Shown piece after piece: positions 46,661 to 57,403 of a stretch of 64,000 nt of DNA (position 1 is its first letter; each line of letters starts with the position of its first letter). The translations under genes and the position numbers were made by a program. The stretch is from Bradyrhizobium sp. RD5-C2 (GTDB lineage Bacteria; Pseudomonadota; Alphaproteobacteria; Rhizobiales; Xanthobacteraceae): positions 281,305 through 345,304 of the forward strand of contig NZ_BOVL01000012.1 in NCBI RefSeq assembly GCF_019972155.1, written 5' to 3'. Below the pieces are notes generated by a model. That model was not told where the DNA came from. It made no database searches and saw only the letters and a program-made list of their open reading frames with translations.

Positions 46661-47666
46661 TCTCGAATTGACCGTTGCCGCCAAGGACACCGACCGGCCG
46701 AAGCTGACGCTCGGCCATAGGCTCTGGAGCGCGGTCCTGCCGGTCGCATTGGCAGTGCTGTTACTCGGCTTCGCCGCGGTCAACCGCGGAGTGCTGTCGC
46801 CGGCCAATCTGCTCAACATCGCACAGCAGACCAGCTATCTGGCGCTGTTCGCGATGGCGCAGACCGTGGTCATCCTGACGCGCGGCTTCGACCTTGCCCT
46901 TGGCCCGACGGTGTCGATGGTCAGCGTCGGCAGCGCGCTCGCGATGGCCGGCGCCACGGCGTCCGGTCACGGCGCGGGGGCTGTGCTGCTCGCCGGGCTC
47001 GGCGCCGGCTTCGCCCTCGGCATCGCGTGCGGTCTCTTCAACGGCGTGGTCGTCGCACTGCTCGGGGTCAACCCATTCGTCGCAACCCTCGGCAGCTACA
47101 ATATCGCGATCGGGATTGCGACCACGCTTTCGGCCGGACGGCCGGTGCAAGGCGTGCCGGCACCGTTCTCGCAGATCTTCTACAGCGGCAGCACCTTCGG
47201 GGTACCGGCGGCGATTGTGATCACCGTCGCGGTCGGCATCGCGCTTCATCTGCTACTGGCCCGCACCGTGTTCGGCCGGTCGCTCTATCTGATCGGCACC
47301 AACCCGCGTGCCGCGGCGGTCGCCGGCATGCCGGTCAAGCGCATTTTGGTCGCGACCTATGTGCTGTGCTCGGGACTTGCCGCGCTCGGTGCGATCATGA
47401 TGACGGCGCGAACCGGATCGGGTGAACCGAACCTCGGCGGCGCGCTCTCGCTGCAGGCGATCGCCGGTGCCGTGGTCGGCGGAACGAGCCTGGCGGGCGG
47501 CCGCGGCGGTGTCGGCACCGCCGTGCTCGGCGCCCTGTTCATCACCATTCTCTCCAACGGCATGAACCTCACCCGGATCGACGGATACGTCCAGATGGTC
47601 GTGCTCGGCGCGATCGTCATCATGGGCGTGCTGCTGGATCGCCTGCGGCAGGAGCGGCGGCAATGA
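46653..47666 (+). CDS. ABC transporter permease, CUT2 family (second permease)
   Basis: A 337-residue permease, related to the previous one. The family motif is altered to VILTRGFDLALGPTVSM, with Arg for the first Gly and LALG for LSVG. GTG at 46653 is the start: GAGGGAG lies upstream and it overlaps the preceding gene by eight bases. Its end overlaps the molybdenum-hydroxylase FAD-subunit gene by four bases, tying importer and enzyme into one translational unit. Confidence 0.9.
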   Translation: MSDLELTVAAKDTDRPKLTLGHRLWSAVLPVALAVLLLGFAAVNRGVLSPANLLNIAQQTSYLALFAMAQTVVILTRGFDLALGPTVSMVSVGSALAMAGATASGHGAGAVLLAGLGAGFALGIACGLFNGVVVALLGVNPFVATLGSYNIAIGIATTLSAGRPVQGVPAPFSQIFYSGSTFGVPAAIVITVAVGIALHLLLARTVFGRSLYLIGTNPRAAAVAGMPVKRILVATYVLCSGLAALGAIMMTARTGSGEPNLGGALSLQAIAGAVVGGTSLAGGRGGVGTAVLGALFITILSNGMNLTRIDGYVQMVVLGAIVIMGVLLDRLRQERRQ

Positions 47667-48556
47667 TGTTAGGCTCTCCCATCGAGAACATCCCGGTCGG
47701 ACCGCGCGATGCGCCGGCATCGATCTATCTCGCGCCCTCGCTCGCCGCCGCACTCGGTGCATTGAGCGAATACGGTGCCGCTGGCGCTCCCTTGGCCGGC
47801 GGCACATGGATCATGCGATCGCCGATCCGGCACGAGCCGCTCAGGACCCATTATGTCGCCATCGGAAGGATCGCCGAGCTGACCGCGGTTCGGATCGGCA
47901 GCGATGCCATCGAGATCGGCGCGGCGGTCACGCACGCGGCGCTTGCGACGGCCTTGGCCGACCTTCCCGAATTTGCCGGCCTCGCAGCAGCCGCCGGAGG
48001 CTCCGCCAACCCCGCGATCCGCGCAATGGCGACGATCGGCGGCAATCTCGCGACGTCGGAATTTTCCGCGGCGGATTGCGTGCCGGCGCTACTCTGTCTC
48101 GATGCCGATGTCGAGATCTCGGGCCGCGACGGTCGCGAGCGCATCGGCCTGGCGCATTTCCTCGCAATCCGATCAACGCTCGCGCCCGGCCGCCTGGTGA
48201 CACGGATCATCGTGCCTCGGGCGGAGCGCAACACGGCCCATGCCCGCCTGCCGCTGCGCCGAGCGGGCGATTATCCGGTCGCCATCGTCAGCCTTTCGGT
48301 CCGCGTCGATGCGGCGGACCGCGTCCAGGCGGCGCGGATCGCGGTCGGATCGGTCGAACCGAGCGCGCGCCGCTGGCCTCGCCTTGAAGCGGCGCTGATC
48401 GGACATCCGCTCGACGCCGCAGCAGCGGCGCGTCGTGCGGCCGAACTGACCGACGAGTTCATCGGCCGCGACAGCGTCGATGCGCCGGCCTGGTATCGCG
48501 TCAGCGTGCTGCCCGGCCTCGTCCGCCGCGCCGCGATCGCTGCACTTGGCTCATGA
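47663..48556 (+). CDS. Molybdenum hydroxylase FAD-binding subunit (CoxM/XdhB family)
   Basis: A 297-residue FAD subunit of the xanthine dehydrogenase family. LAGGTW near residue 46 and ATIGGNLAT near 126 are the two FAD-pyrophosphate segments; the C-terminal CO_deh_flav-type domain follows (AIVSLSVRVDAADRVQAARI). It passes electrons from the iron-sulfur subunit to an acceptor. The start ATGATG overlaps the permease stop, so it is translationally coupled to the importer. Confidence 0.9.
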   Translation: MMLGSPIENIPVGPRDAPASIYLAPSLAAALGALSEYGAAGAPLAGGTWIMRSPIRHEPLRTHYVAIGRIAELTAVRIGSDAIEIGAAVTHAALATALADLPEFAGLAAAAGGSANPAIRAMATIGGNLATSEFSAADCVPALLCLDADVEISGRDGRERIGLAHFLAIRSTLAPGRLVTRIIVPRAERNTAHARLPLRRAGDYPVAIVSLSVRVDAADRVQAARIAVGSVEPSARRWPRLEAALIGHPLDAAAAARRAAELTDEFIGRDSVDAPAWYRVSVLPGLVRRAAIAALGS

Positions 48557-48571
48557 ACGCGCGGAGATGAC

Positions 48572-49030
48572 ATGGGATTCAGCCTGACCGTCAACGGCGA
48601 TCGCCTATCCTGCGCGGCCGATCCTGCCACCCCGCTGGTCGATATCCTGCGCGAAGAGATGCATCTGACCGGCGCGAAGCCTGTCTGCCGCGAGGGCTTT
48701 TGTGGCGCCTGCATGGTGCTGATCGACGGCGAGCCCACGCCTTCGTGCCTGCTGCCTGCTGCGCTGGCCGATGGCCGCGAGATCCGCACCGTCGAAGGCC
48801 TTGCACCTCTGGGAATGCTGAACCGCATTCAGGCCGCGCTTGAGGCCAGCGATGCCGTCCAGTGCGGCATGTGCTTTCCCGGCATGGTGGTGAGCTTGAC
48901 GCATTTCCTGACGACCCGGCCGGATGCCACCCGTGACGACATCCTGATGGCGCTGACCGGAAATATCTGCCGCTGCACGGGCTATGAACGCATCGTCGAG
49001 GCGACACTGCTCGCCTTGGCCTCGGCATGA
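48572..49030 (+). CDS. Molybdenum hydroxylase 2Fe-2S subunit (CoxS family)
   Basis: A 152-residue iron-sulfur subunit with two clusters. The plant-ferredoxin-type N-terminal domain has CREGFCGACMVLIDG and PSCLLPA; the C-terminal domain has QCGMCFPGM and NICRCTGYE, supplying all eight Cys. It links the molybdenum site to FAD. The order FAD, 2Fe-2S, Mo subunit matches CoxMSL-type operons. Confidence 0.94.
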   Translation: MGFSLTVNGDRLSCAADPATPLVDILREEMHLTGAKPVCREGFCGACMVLIDGEPTPSCLLPAALADGREIRTVEGLAPLGMLNRIQAALEASDAVQCGMCFPGMVVSLTHFLTTRPDATRDDILMALTGNICRCTGYERIVEATLLALASA

Positions 49031-51414
49031 TCGGGGGCGCAAGGATGTCAGACGTTTCCGCGACGATGGATCTGCGCCGGCGTGACGCCGCCGACAAGCT
49101 GCGTGGCCGCACCCGCTACACCATCGACCGGTATCTGCCGGGCATGCTGCATGCTGCGGTGCTGCGCGCCGGCGTGCCGGCGGGGCGGATCATTCGTCTC
49201 GATACGTCCAGAGCGGCCCGCATGCCGGGCGTGCGTGCGATCGTGACGGCGGCCGATGCGCCCGGCATGATCGGGATCGGCATCGCCGATCACCCGCTGT
49301 TCGCCCGCGACGTCATCCGCTACGACGGCGAGCCGCTCGCCGCGGTCGCAGCCGCCACATTGGCGCAGGCGCAGGCCGCACTCGCGGCGATCGACGTGGA
49401 GATCGAGCCGTTCCCCGCAGTCTTGACTATGGCAGATGCGCTGGCATCTGGCGCGCCACTGGTTCATCCGGACTGGCGCAGCTATGAGGTCTTGCTCGAA
49501 GGCAGCGCGCGCGGCGGCAACGTCGCCTGGGAGGCGACCGTCGTTCGCGGCAACGTCGATGCCGCCTTTGCCCGGCCCGACGTCGAGATCGTCGAAAGCT
49601 GCTTTCGCGTCGGCCGGCAGAACCACGTCGCCTTCGAACCGCGCGCAGTCGTCGCGAGCTACGAGGATGGGCGCTTCCACATCGAGACCTCAACGCAGGT
49701 TCCCTGGAGCGTCCGCAATGCGACCGCGCGCCTGCTGGGCGTACCGGCATCACAAGTCCGCGTCACGGTGCCGCCGGTCGGCGGCGGCTTCGGTCTCAAG
49801 TTCGATCTGGCCGTTGAGCCTTTCGCCGCCCTGCTCGCCCGCGCCAGCGGCCGGCCGGTGCGCCTCGTCAATTCGCGCGAGGAGGAGATGCTGACCTGCC
49901 TGTTCCGCGAGAACGCCGATATCCGCATCCGCTCGGCGGTGACGCGCGCGGGCGATATCGTGGGGCGCGAGGCCGTCGTCCTGATGGACTGCGGCGCCTA
50001 TGGCGGCGAACAGATCTTCCTGACCACCATGACCGCGCACACGCTCGGCGGAAACTACAGGCTTGGAAGCGTACGCATGGTGTCGCGTGCGGTCTATACC
50101 AACACGGCGCCGAACGGCGCCTTCCGCTGCTGCAACGGGGTCTACAACACCTTTGCGCTGGAGCGCCACACCGACGAGATCGCGGCAAGGATCGGAATGG
50201 ATACGCTCGCCTTCCGCCGCCGCAATGTGCTCGGCGACAAGGATCTCGGCGCCACCGGCCAGGTGTTCGAAGGCGACGTGCTCGGCCCGATGCTCGAGCG
50301 GATGGATACGCTGCGCGATGCGGCAGCGCCGCCGCCGGCGCGCACCGACGGCCGGCTCCATGGACGCGCGACCACCGTCGGCACCTGGTTTGTCTTCGTC
50401 GGACCATCGGCGGCGACGGTGAACATGAATGCCGACGGCACGGCGACGCTGGTCACGTCCGGTGTGGAGATCGGATCCGGCTCGATGATGCAGAGCCTAC
50501 CGCAGATCGTGGCCAGCACGCTCGGCATTGCCCCCGAGCATGTGATCGTCCGCGCCGCTGATACCGATGCAGCCGGTTATGACGTCGGCGTCGGCGGCGG
50601 CCGCACCACCGTTTCGCTCGGCGCGGCCAGCCTGTCGGCAGCGCAGGAGGTACGCACGAAACTCTTGAAGGTCGCCTCCGAGATGATCGAGGCTGCGCCG
50701 GATGATCTCGTCATGCGCGACGGCCGAATCGAGATCGCCGGCGCGCCGGGCTCCGGCCGTACGGTAGCGGAGGTCGCGACCCGTGCCCAGGCGCTGGCTG
50801 GCCCGGTGTCCGGCACCGGCGCGTTCACCGGCGCCGGCGTACCGGCGATGCCGGGCTGCGTCGCCGGACATTTCATCGACGCGATCGACATCCCCGTCTT
50901 CGCGGTCCACGACTGCGAGGTCGCCGTCGATCCGGAAACCGGACATGTCGAGGTGCTCAGCTATCGCGTGGTGCAGGACGTCGGCCGCGCGCTGAACCCG
51001 CGCGCCATCCATGGCCAGATCCAGGGCGGTGTCGTGCAGGGGCTGGGTTACACGTTGCACGAGGAAGTCACGATCGGCAGCAACGGCCGTGTCTGCCAGA
51101 GCGGTTTCGAGACCTACCGCGTGCCGCTGGCGCTCGATGTCGTGCCGGTGGAGATCAGCCTTTACGAGGGTGCGCCGTCAATCGGACCGCTCGGCACCAA
51201 GGGTGCCGGCGAGGTGCCGATCCTGAATGTCGGAGCGGCCGTCGCCTGCGCGGTTGCAAACGCCACCGGCAAGCGCGTCCAGGCACTTCCATTGACCCCG
51301 CCACGCGTGCTCGAACTCCTGCTCGATCGCAAGCAGGATCTGACCCTTCCCCACATTGCCGATGCGTGGGCCGACAATCTGACACGTTCGCATCAGACAT
51401 CTCCCAAGACATAG
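49027..51414 (+). CDS. Molybdenum hydroxylase molybdopterin-binding subunit (XdhC/CoxL family)
   Basis: A 795-residue large subunit. RRRDAADKLRGRTRYT is the domain start; PPVGGGFGLKFD near 250 is the first molybdopterin contact; GTKGAGEVPILNVG near 725 contains the catalytic Glu. The substrate loop reads NGAFRCCNGVYNTFALE (Arg367, Cys368, Cys369), not the AYRCSFR of CO dehydrogenase nor the usual RGFGGPQ, so it is not a CO dehydrogenase. Such enzymes hydroxylate N-heterocycles, purines or aldehydes. ATG at 49027 overlaps the previous stop; ATG at 49045 is an alternative. Confidence 0.92.
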   Translation: MIGGARMSDVSATMDLRRRDAADKLRGRTRYTIDRYLPGMLHAAVLRAGVPAGRIIRLDTSRAARMPGVRAIVTAADAPGMIGIGIADHPLFARDVIRYDGEPLAAVAAATLAQAQAALAAIDVEIEPFPAVLTMADALASGAPLVHPDWRSYEVLLEGSARGGNVAWEATVVRGNVDAAFARPDVEIVESCFRVGRQNHVAFEPRAVVASYEDGRFHIETSTQVPWSVRNATARLLGVPASQVRVTVPPVGGGFGLKFDLAVEPFAALLARASGRPVRLVNSREEEMLTCLFRENADIRIRSAVTRAGDIVGREAVVLMDCGAYGGEQIFLTTMTAHTLGGNYRLGSVRMVSRAVYTNTAPNGAFRCCNGVYNTFALERHTDEIAARIGMDTLAFRRRNVLGDKDLGATGQVFEGDVLGPMLERMDTLRDAAAPPPARTDGRLHGRATTVGTWFVFVGPSAATVNMNADGTATLVTSGVEIGSGSMMQSLPQIVASTLGIAPEHVIVRAADTDAAGYDVGVGGGRTTVSLGAASLSAAQEVRTKLLKVASEMIEAAPDDLVMRDGRIEIAGAPGSGRTVAEVATRAQALAGPVSGTGAFTGAGVPAMPGCVAGHFIDAIDIPVFAVHDCEVAVDPETGHVEVLSYRVVQDVGRALNPRAIHGQIQGGVVQGLGYTLHEEVTIGSNGRVCQSGFETYRVPLALDVVPVEISLYEGAPSIGPLGTKGAGEVPILNVGAAVACAVANATGKRVQALPLTPPRVLELLLDRKQDLTLPHIADAWADNLTRSHQTSPKT

Positions 51415-51437
51415 CAACAAGCCGGCCGGCGGTGTCG

Positions 51438-52196
51438 CTAGACCCAGCCGCCGTCGACGATATGGCTCTGGTTGGTGCAGGCGCCGCTGTCGTCGGCGGC
51501 GAAAAACAGGACGACACGGGCGATGTCGTCAGGCACGAGCTTGCGCTTGAGACATTGGCGCTGCATCAGCTCGGCCACACCTTCGGGCGTCAGCCACAGA
51601 TCCTGCTGCCGCCGGGTCATGATCCATCCGGGCAGGATGGAGTTGACCCGCACGTTGTGCGGCCCGAGATCGCGGGCCAGCGCGCGGGTCAGGCCCTGCA
51701 CCGCTGATTTCGCCGTGGTGTAGCAGGGCATATTGCCCTGACCGATCACCCAGCTCACCGAGCCGATATTGACGATCGAACCGCCTCCTGCCCTTTTCAT
51801 GTCGGGTGCGACCGCCTGGGCGCTGAAGAACTGGTGCTTCAGGTTGACGGCGATCCGCTCGTCCCAGAATTCGGGCGTCACGTCCTCGATCGCGTGACGG
51901 TCGTCGCGCGCCGCATTGTTGACCAGGATGGTGATCGGCCCGAGCGCCTCGCGGATGCCGGCAACCGCGCGTCGCAGCGCGGCGATGTCGCGCAGATCGG
52001 CGTGCTCGAAGTGCACGCCGGCATGCGCGCCCAAATCGGACAGCAGCTGCTCCGAGGACGTCACATCGATATCGATGAATCCGACCCGCGCGCCCTGGCT
52101 GATGAACTGGCGGACGATGGCCTCGCCGATGCCGGAACCGCCACCGGTTACCAGGACGGTCCGGTCCTTGAGGCTTGGATAGATGGCACCCTGCAT
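51438..52196 (-). CDS. SDR family oxidoreductase (sugar dehydrogenase-like)
   Basis: A 252-residue classical short-chain dehydrogenase. NAD(P) binding is VLVTGGGSGIGEA, the NNA motif is ILVNNAARDDRH, and the catalytic Ser, Tyr and Lys are in NIGSVSW, CYTTAKSAV. NNAARDDRH with the W-rich catalytic loop resembles L-arabinose/D-xylose/L-rhamnose-type dehydrogenases, matching the neighbouring sugar importers. GAGAGA is six bases before the ATG at 52196; ATG at 52202 abuts it. It follows the ROK gene on the same strand. Confidence 0.88.
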   Translation of the reverse strand: MQGAIYPSLKDRTVLVTGGGSGIGEAIVRQFISQGARVGFIDIDVTSSEQLLSDLGAHAGVHFEHADLRDIAALRRAVAGIREALGPITILVNNAARDDRHAIEDVTPEFWDERIAVNLKHQFFSAQAVAPDMKRAGGGSIVNIGSVSWVIGQGNMPCYTTAKSAVQGLTRALARDLGPHNVRVNSILPGWIMTRRQQDLWLTPEGVAELMQRQCLKRKLVPDDIARVVLFFAADDSGACTNQSHIVDGGWV

Positions 52197-52275
52197 TGGC
52201 ATTCTCTCGCTTTGGCGCCTGAAGCGCGTCGGTTGCGTTGCTGCGGCTCAAGGCAAGAGCCACGGCTCCCGAGGT

Positions 52276-53547
52276 TCACTCGGTCGTCTCCATGTGGTTT
52301 CGGTCCACGACCCGCAGCGTCCGCCGCACCATGCCGTCGACAATTGTCGCCGACTCGCTTGGACGCACATGGATGGCGGTGGACTTGAGCAGCCACGGCA
52401 ACACCGCCTGCTCGAGCCGCTCCTCATAGGCACTGCGCATCATGTCAAACGCCTCCAGGCCGGGACCTGCAAGGATCACATGGTGCGGGCGCAACACCGA
52501 GATCGTCGTGGCCACCGCCTCGGCAAGCGCGTAGCCAGCCTGCCGGAATAGCTGTTCGAGACGGGGATCGCCGGCGCGTGCCCGCGCGCGCAACAGAGCC
52601 ATCTGCGCCTCGGATGGTTGCTGCGACACCGCCGGCGGCAGATCGAGAAAGGTGCGGGCGTCGCGGTAGAGCGCATAGTCGGCGAGATGGGCCTCGATGC
52701 AGCCGCGCTGACCGCAGCGGCATTGCGGACCGTTCGGCGTCAACTTGACATGGCCGATCTCGCTGCCCGCGCCGGCACCCCAGCGCGCTTCACCATCGAC
52801 GACGATGCCCATGCCGATGCCGTGACCGACCATGAGCGTGGCCGTGAGGCCCTGCGCCAGCGCCGGCTCGGCCGCCACGAGGGCCAGCGCCACCGCGACC
52901 GCATCGTTCGCCATCACGACTTCGACGCCGAATGCCTCGCGGACCGGCGTCGCCAGATCGACGTCGGTGATCGACAGCGCCGGGCTCCACAGATGCCGGC
53001 CGGCGTCGGCATCGACGATGCCCTGCAGCGCAATCCCGATTCCCAGCAGCCGATGCCGCGGCGTGGCCGTCTCATCGAGCATGGCCTCGATCTGCGCGAT
53101 CACGAGATCGCACAACGCGCCTGCATCGAGCCCACGCGTCGTGAGTTCGAGCCGCGATTGCGCCAGGGCAGCGCCGCTGAAGTCGGCGATCAAGGTCTCG
53201 ATCAGGTTCATGCGGAGCGAGATGGCAATGATGCGGCCAAACTCGGGGTTCAGGGTCAGCAGGACCGCCGGCCGGCCGCGGCGGCGGCCGCTCAGCCCAT
53301 CCGCATCCTCGTCGTCGGCATCGTCCGGCAACGACGTCGCGGCATCCGTCTCGGCTTCGCACAGCAGGTCTTCCGCCATCAGCTTCGACGTGATGGCCGA
53401 AATGGCCGGGAAGCTCAGCCCGGTGCTGCGGGCGAGTTCGACGCGCGGCAATGGCCCCTGACGCCGCAAGACTTCGACGAGACGGCCGCGGTTCGATCCG
53501 CGGGCCAGACTTGAAGCACGTCTCAGCGGTTCGGACTGCTCATTCAT
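52276..53547 (-). CDS. ROK family transcriptional regulator
   Basis: A 423-residue NagC/XylR-type regulator. The N-terminal winged helix (RGSNRGRLVEVLRRQGPLPR, LSFPAISAITSKL) is followed by an acidic linker (PDDADDEDADG) and a ROK sugar-kinase-like domain with the zinc motif CRCGQRGCIEAH. It is divergent from a CUT2 sugar importer and co-directional with an SDR gene, so it most likely represses both until the sugar is present. ATG at 53547 is chosen by alignment of the N-terminus; a TTG at 53592 is possible. Confidence 0.9.
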   Translation of the reverse strand: MNEQSEPLRRASSLARGSNRGRLVEVLRRQGPLPRVELARSTGLSFPAISAITSKLMAEDLLCEAETDAATSLPDDADDEDADGLSGRRRGRPAVLLTLNPEFGRIIAISLRMNLIETLIADFSGAALAQSRLELTTRGLDAGALCDLVIAQIEAMLDETATPRHRLLGIGIALQGIVDADAGRHLWSPALSITDVDLATPVREAFGVEVVMANDAVAVALALVAAEPALAQGLTATLMVGHGIGMGIVVDGEARWGAGAGSEIGHVKLTPNGPQCRCGQRGCIEAHLADYALYRDARTFLDLPPAVSQQPSEAQMALLRARARAGDPRLEQLFRQAGYALAEAVATTISVLRPHHVILAGPGLEAFDMMRSAYEERLEQAVLPWLLKSTAIHVRPSESATIVDGMVRRTLRVVDRNHMETTE

Positions 53548-53647
53548 GCCGGCTTTTTTAATTCGCTTGATGAAATTATTCAACGGATACAACTCAGATG
53601 TTGGCCAAAAAGCGTCAATAGCGGCGGAAATACATCACCTTCTCACT

Positions 53648-53730
53648 ATTATTACGTGAGGTCCTAGACATGAACATCCTTGACTGGACATTTTGTCGCG
53701 CTAATTTATTAGTTACGTGAATAAAATAAG
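53648..53730. promoter_or_regulatory. AT-rich control region with repeated TTACGTGA between rok and the sugar importer
   Basis: In the 241-base divergent gap, which is clearly AT-richer than its surroundings, ATTATTACGTGA (53648-53659) and ATTAGTTACGTGA (53708-53720) share TTACGTGA, 61 bases apart. The second copy is flanked by TTATT and AATAA half-sites. ROK repressors often bind two distant AT-rich sites, so these are operator candidates. Confidence 0.45.
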
Positions 53731-53788
53731 GCGTGAAAAGCGCCGGGCGTGAAATCCCCTCACCGGGGGTGTCGACAGGGAGGTGCAT

Positions 53789-54754
53789 ATGAATGACTCA
53801 ATGAAAAGATTGATCGTGCCGCTGTTGGCGGGCGCAGCCGCGCTCGCGATGGTAACGGGGATAGCACAGGCGCAGCAGAAAAAGACCATCGCGCTGGTGA
53901 CCAATGTCGCGGCCGACTTCTGGACCATCGCCGGCCGCGGGCTTGAGAAGGCGCAGAAAGAGCACCCGGAATACAATATCGAGCTGATCGTCACCAACGA
54001 AGGCACCGCGGCCGGCCAGCGGCGCGAGCTGGACGACCTCTTGGTGCGCGGCGTCGCCGGCATCTCGATCTCGGTCGACGATGCGCCGCATGCAACCGAA
54101 GAACTCAACAAGGTCGCGGCCAAGACCGTGCTGATCACCACGGACAGCGACGCGCCGCAGAGCAACCGTCTCGCCTATATCGGCACCGACAACGTCGCGG
54201 CCGGGCGACAGGCCGGCGAGGAGATCAAGAAGGCGCTGCCGAACGGCGGCAAGATCGCGCTGTTCGTCGGAACGATGGATGCCGACAACGCCCGCGAGCG
54301 CGTACAGGGCATCAAGGAATCGATCGCCGGCACCAAGGTCGAGCTGGTCGACGTGTTCACCGACCAGGTGGACTTTGCCAAGGCCAAGGCGAACATGGAG
54401 AACGTGCTCGTCAAATACCCTGATATCGCACTGCTCTCCGGGCTGTGGAGCTACGAGACCCCGCTGATCTATGATGCGGTGAAGGCTGCGGGCAAGGCCG
54501 GCAAGGTGAAGATCGTCGGCTTCGACGAGGACCAGCGGACGCTGCGGGGCATTTCCGACGGCACGATCGAATCCACGGTCGTGCAGCAGCCCTACGAGTT
54601 CGGCTATCTCTCCGCCACCAACATCATCAAGACGCTGAACGGCGACAAATCCTGGATTCCGAAGGACAGCAAGCTGATCGTGCCGACCAAGGTGATCACC
54701 AAGACCAACGTCGCGGAGTTCGCCGGGCAATTGAAGGAACTGCTGAAAAAGTAA
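53789..54754 (+). CDS. ABC transporter sugar-binding protein, CUT2 family
   Basis: A 321-residue exported receptor with a signal peptide ending AQAQ. It is a ribose-type binding protein: KTIALVTNVAADFWTIAGRG, ITTDSDAPQSNRLAYIGTDN and GFDEDQRTLRGISDG are the ligand-contact and hinge regions. GGGAGG lies before the ATG at 53789. It opens a three-gene importer operon under the divergent ROK regulator. The sugar is not determined. Confidence 0.92.
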   Translation: MNDSMKRLIVPLLAGAAALAMVTGIAQAQQKKTIALVTNVAADFWTIAGRGLEKAQKEHPEYNIELIVTNEGTAAGQRRELDDLLVRGVAGISISVDDAPHATEELNKVAAKTVLITTDSDAPQSNRLAYIGTDNVAAGRQAGEEIKKALPNGGKIALFVGTMDADNARERVQGIKESIAGTKVELVDVFTDQVDFAKAKANMENVLVKYPDIALLSGLWSYETPLIYDAVKAAGKAGKVKIVGFDEDQRTLRGISDGTIESTVVQQPYEFGYLSATNIIKTLNGDKSWIPKDSKLIVPTKVITKTNVAEFAGQLKELLKK

Positions 54755-54769
54755 CTTCAGTCGGCTTCA

Positions 54770-54798
54770 CCGCCCGGCCGCCACAGGCCGCCGGGCGG
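54770..54798 (+). other. Mid-operon hairpin after the sugar-binding protein gene
   Basis: CCGCCCGGC (54770-54778) and GCCGGGCGG (54790-54798) form a perfect nine-base GC stem with an 11-base loop, 15 bases after the receptor stop and 20 before the ATPase start. Expected effect is higher receptor than ATPase expression. Confidence 0.65.
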
Positions 54799-54818
54799 GC
54801 TGCAGGAGGACATGTCGA

Positions 54819-56341
<1,523 letters not shown>

Positions 56342-56345
<4 letters not shown>

Positions 56346-57403
56346 TGAAGAAGGAACTCGGCCTGTTCTTGCTGCTGGCGGTGATCTCCGCCATCACCGG
56401 CGCGATCAATCCGGCCTTCCTGTCGTTCGTGAACCTGCTGAACATGGCCAATTTGATCGGCCTGTTCGGCGTGTTCGCGCTGGGCGAAGGATTAGTCATC
56501 ATCACCGGGGGCATCGATCTTTCGCTCGGCTCGATGTTCGCGCTGCTTGGCGTCGTCTTCATCGACCTGCTGACGACGTATCAGGTGCCCTGGCCCTTCG
56601 CACTGATGCTGGTCTTGATGGGCGGGCTGGCGCTGGGCGGCATCCAGGGTTTCCTGATCACCCGGCTGAAGATGCAGCCCTTCATCGTGACGCTGTGCGG
56701 GCTGCTGATCTATCGAGGCGCCGCGCGCTACTACACCAGCGATTCGACCCGCGGCTTCGGCTACGGCGACGAGGCCAGCACGCTGAGCAACATCGCCTCC
56801 GGCAATATCGCGGGCATTCCGAACACCTTCATCTTCCTGATCATCCTTGCGGTGGTCCTCGGCGTGCTGCTGCATCGTTCGGTCTACGGACGCTGGCTCT
56901 ATGCCGTGGGCAAGAACGAGGAAGCGGCGCGCTACTCCGGCATCAGGACGAATCTCGTGATCGCGACCGCCTATGTCATCAGCGGCGGCCTCGCCGGCGT
57001 TTCGACCGTGTTGTTCGTGTTCTATACCAACTCGGTCTCGCCGAGCTCCTTCGGCAATTTCTACGAACTCTATGCGATTGCAGCGGCCGTCCTCGGCGGC
57101 TGCAGCCTGCGCGGCGGCGAAGGCTCCATTCTCGGTATCGTGCTGGGGACGGCGCTGCTGCAGGTGCTGCAGAACCTCGTGAACATCCTCGGCATTCCGA
57201 ACTCCCTGAACTTCGCGGTGATGGGAACCGTGATTCTGATCGGCGTGCTGGCGGATCAGCAATTGCAGGCCCGTCGGCGACGCAAGGCGGCGCTCGCCGG
57301 GCTCGCCCGCACGGCACCGCGATCAAAGGAAACCACAATCCTGCAAAACGCCTCTCCGCGCGGCGCGGCAGCGTTGCCGACAAGCGCGGGCGATCAGGCT
57401 TAA
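56342..57403 (+). CDS. ABC transporter permease, CUT2 family
   Basis: A 353-residue RbsC-type permease. The signature VIITGGIDLSLGSMFALLG is near residue 55 and GGCSLRGGEGSILGIVLG near 255. The C-terminal tail of about 45 residues is polar and Ala/Arg-rich, longer than usual. It ends the ROK-controlled importer operon. Confidence 0.92.

Noticed and set aside
48572..51414. Aerobic CO dehydrogenase (coxMSL)
   Set aside because: The gene order fits, but the large subunit lacks the AYRCSFR active-site loop, reading NGAFRCCNG instead.
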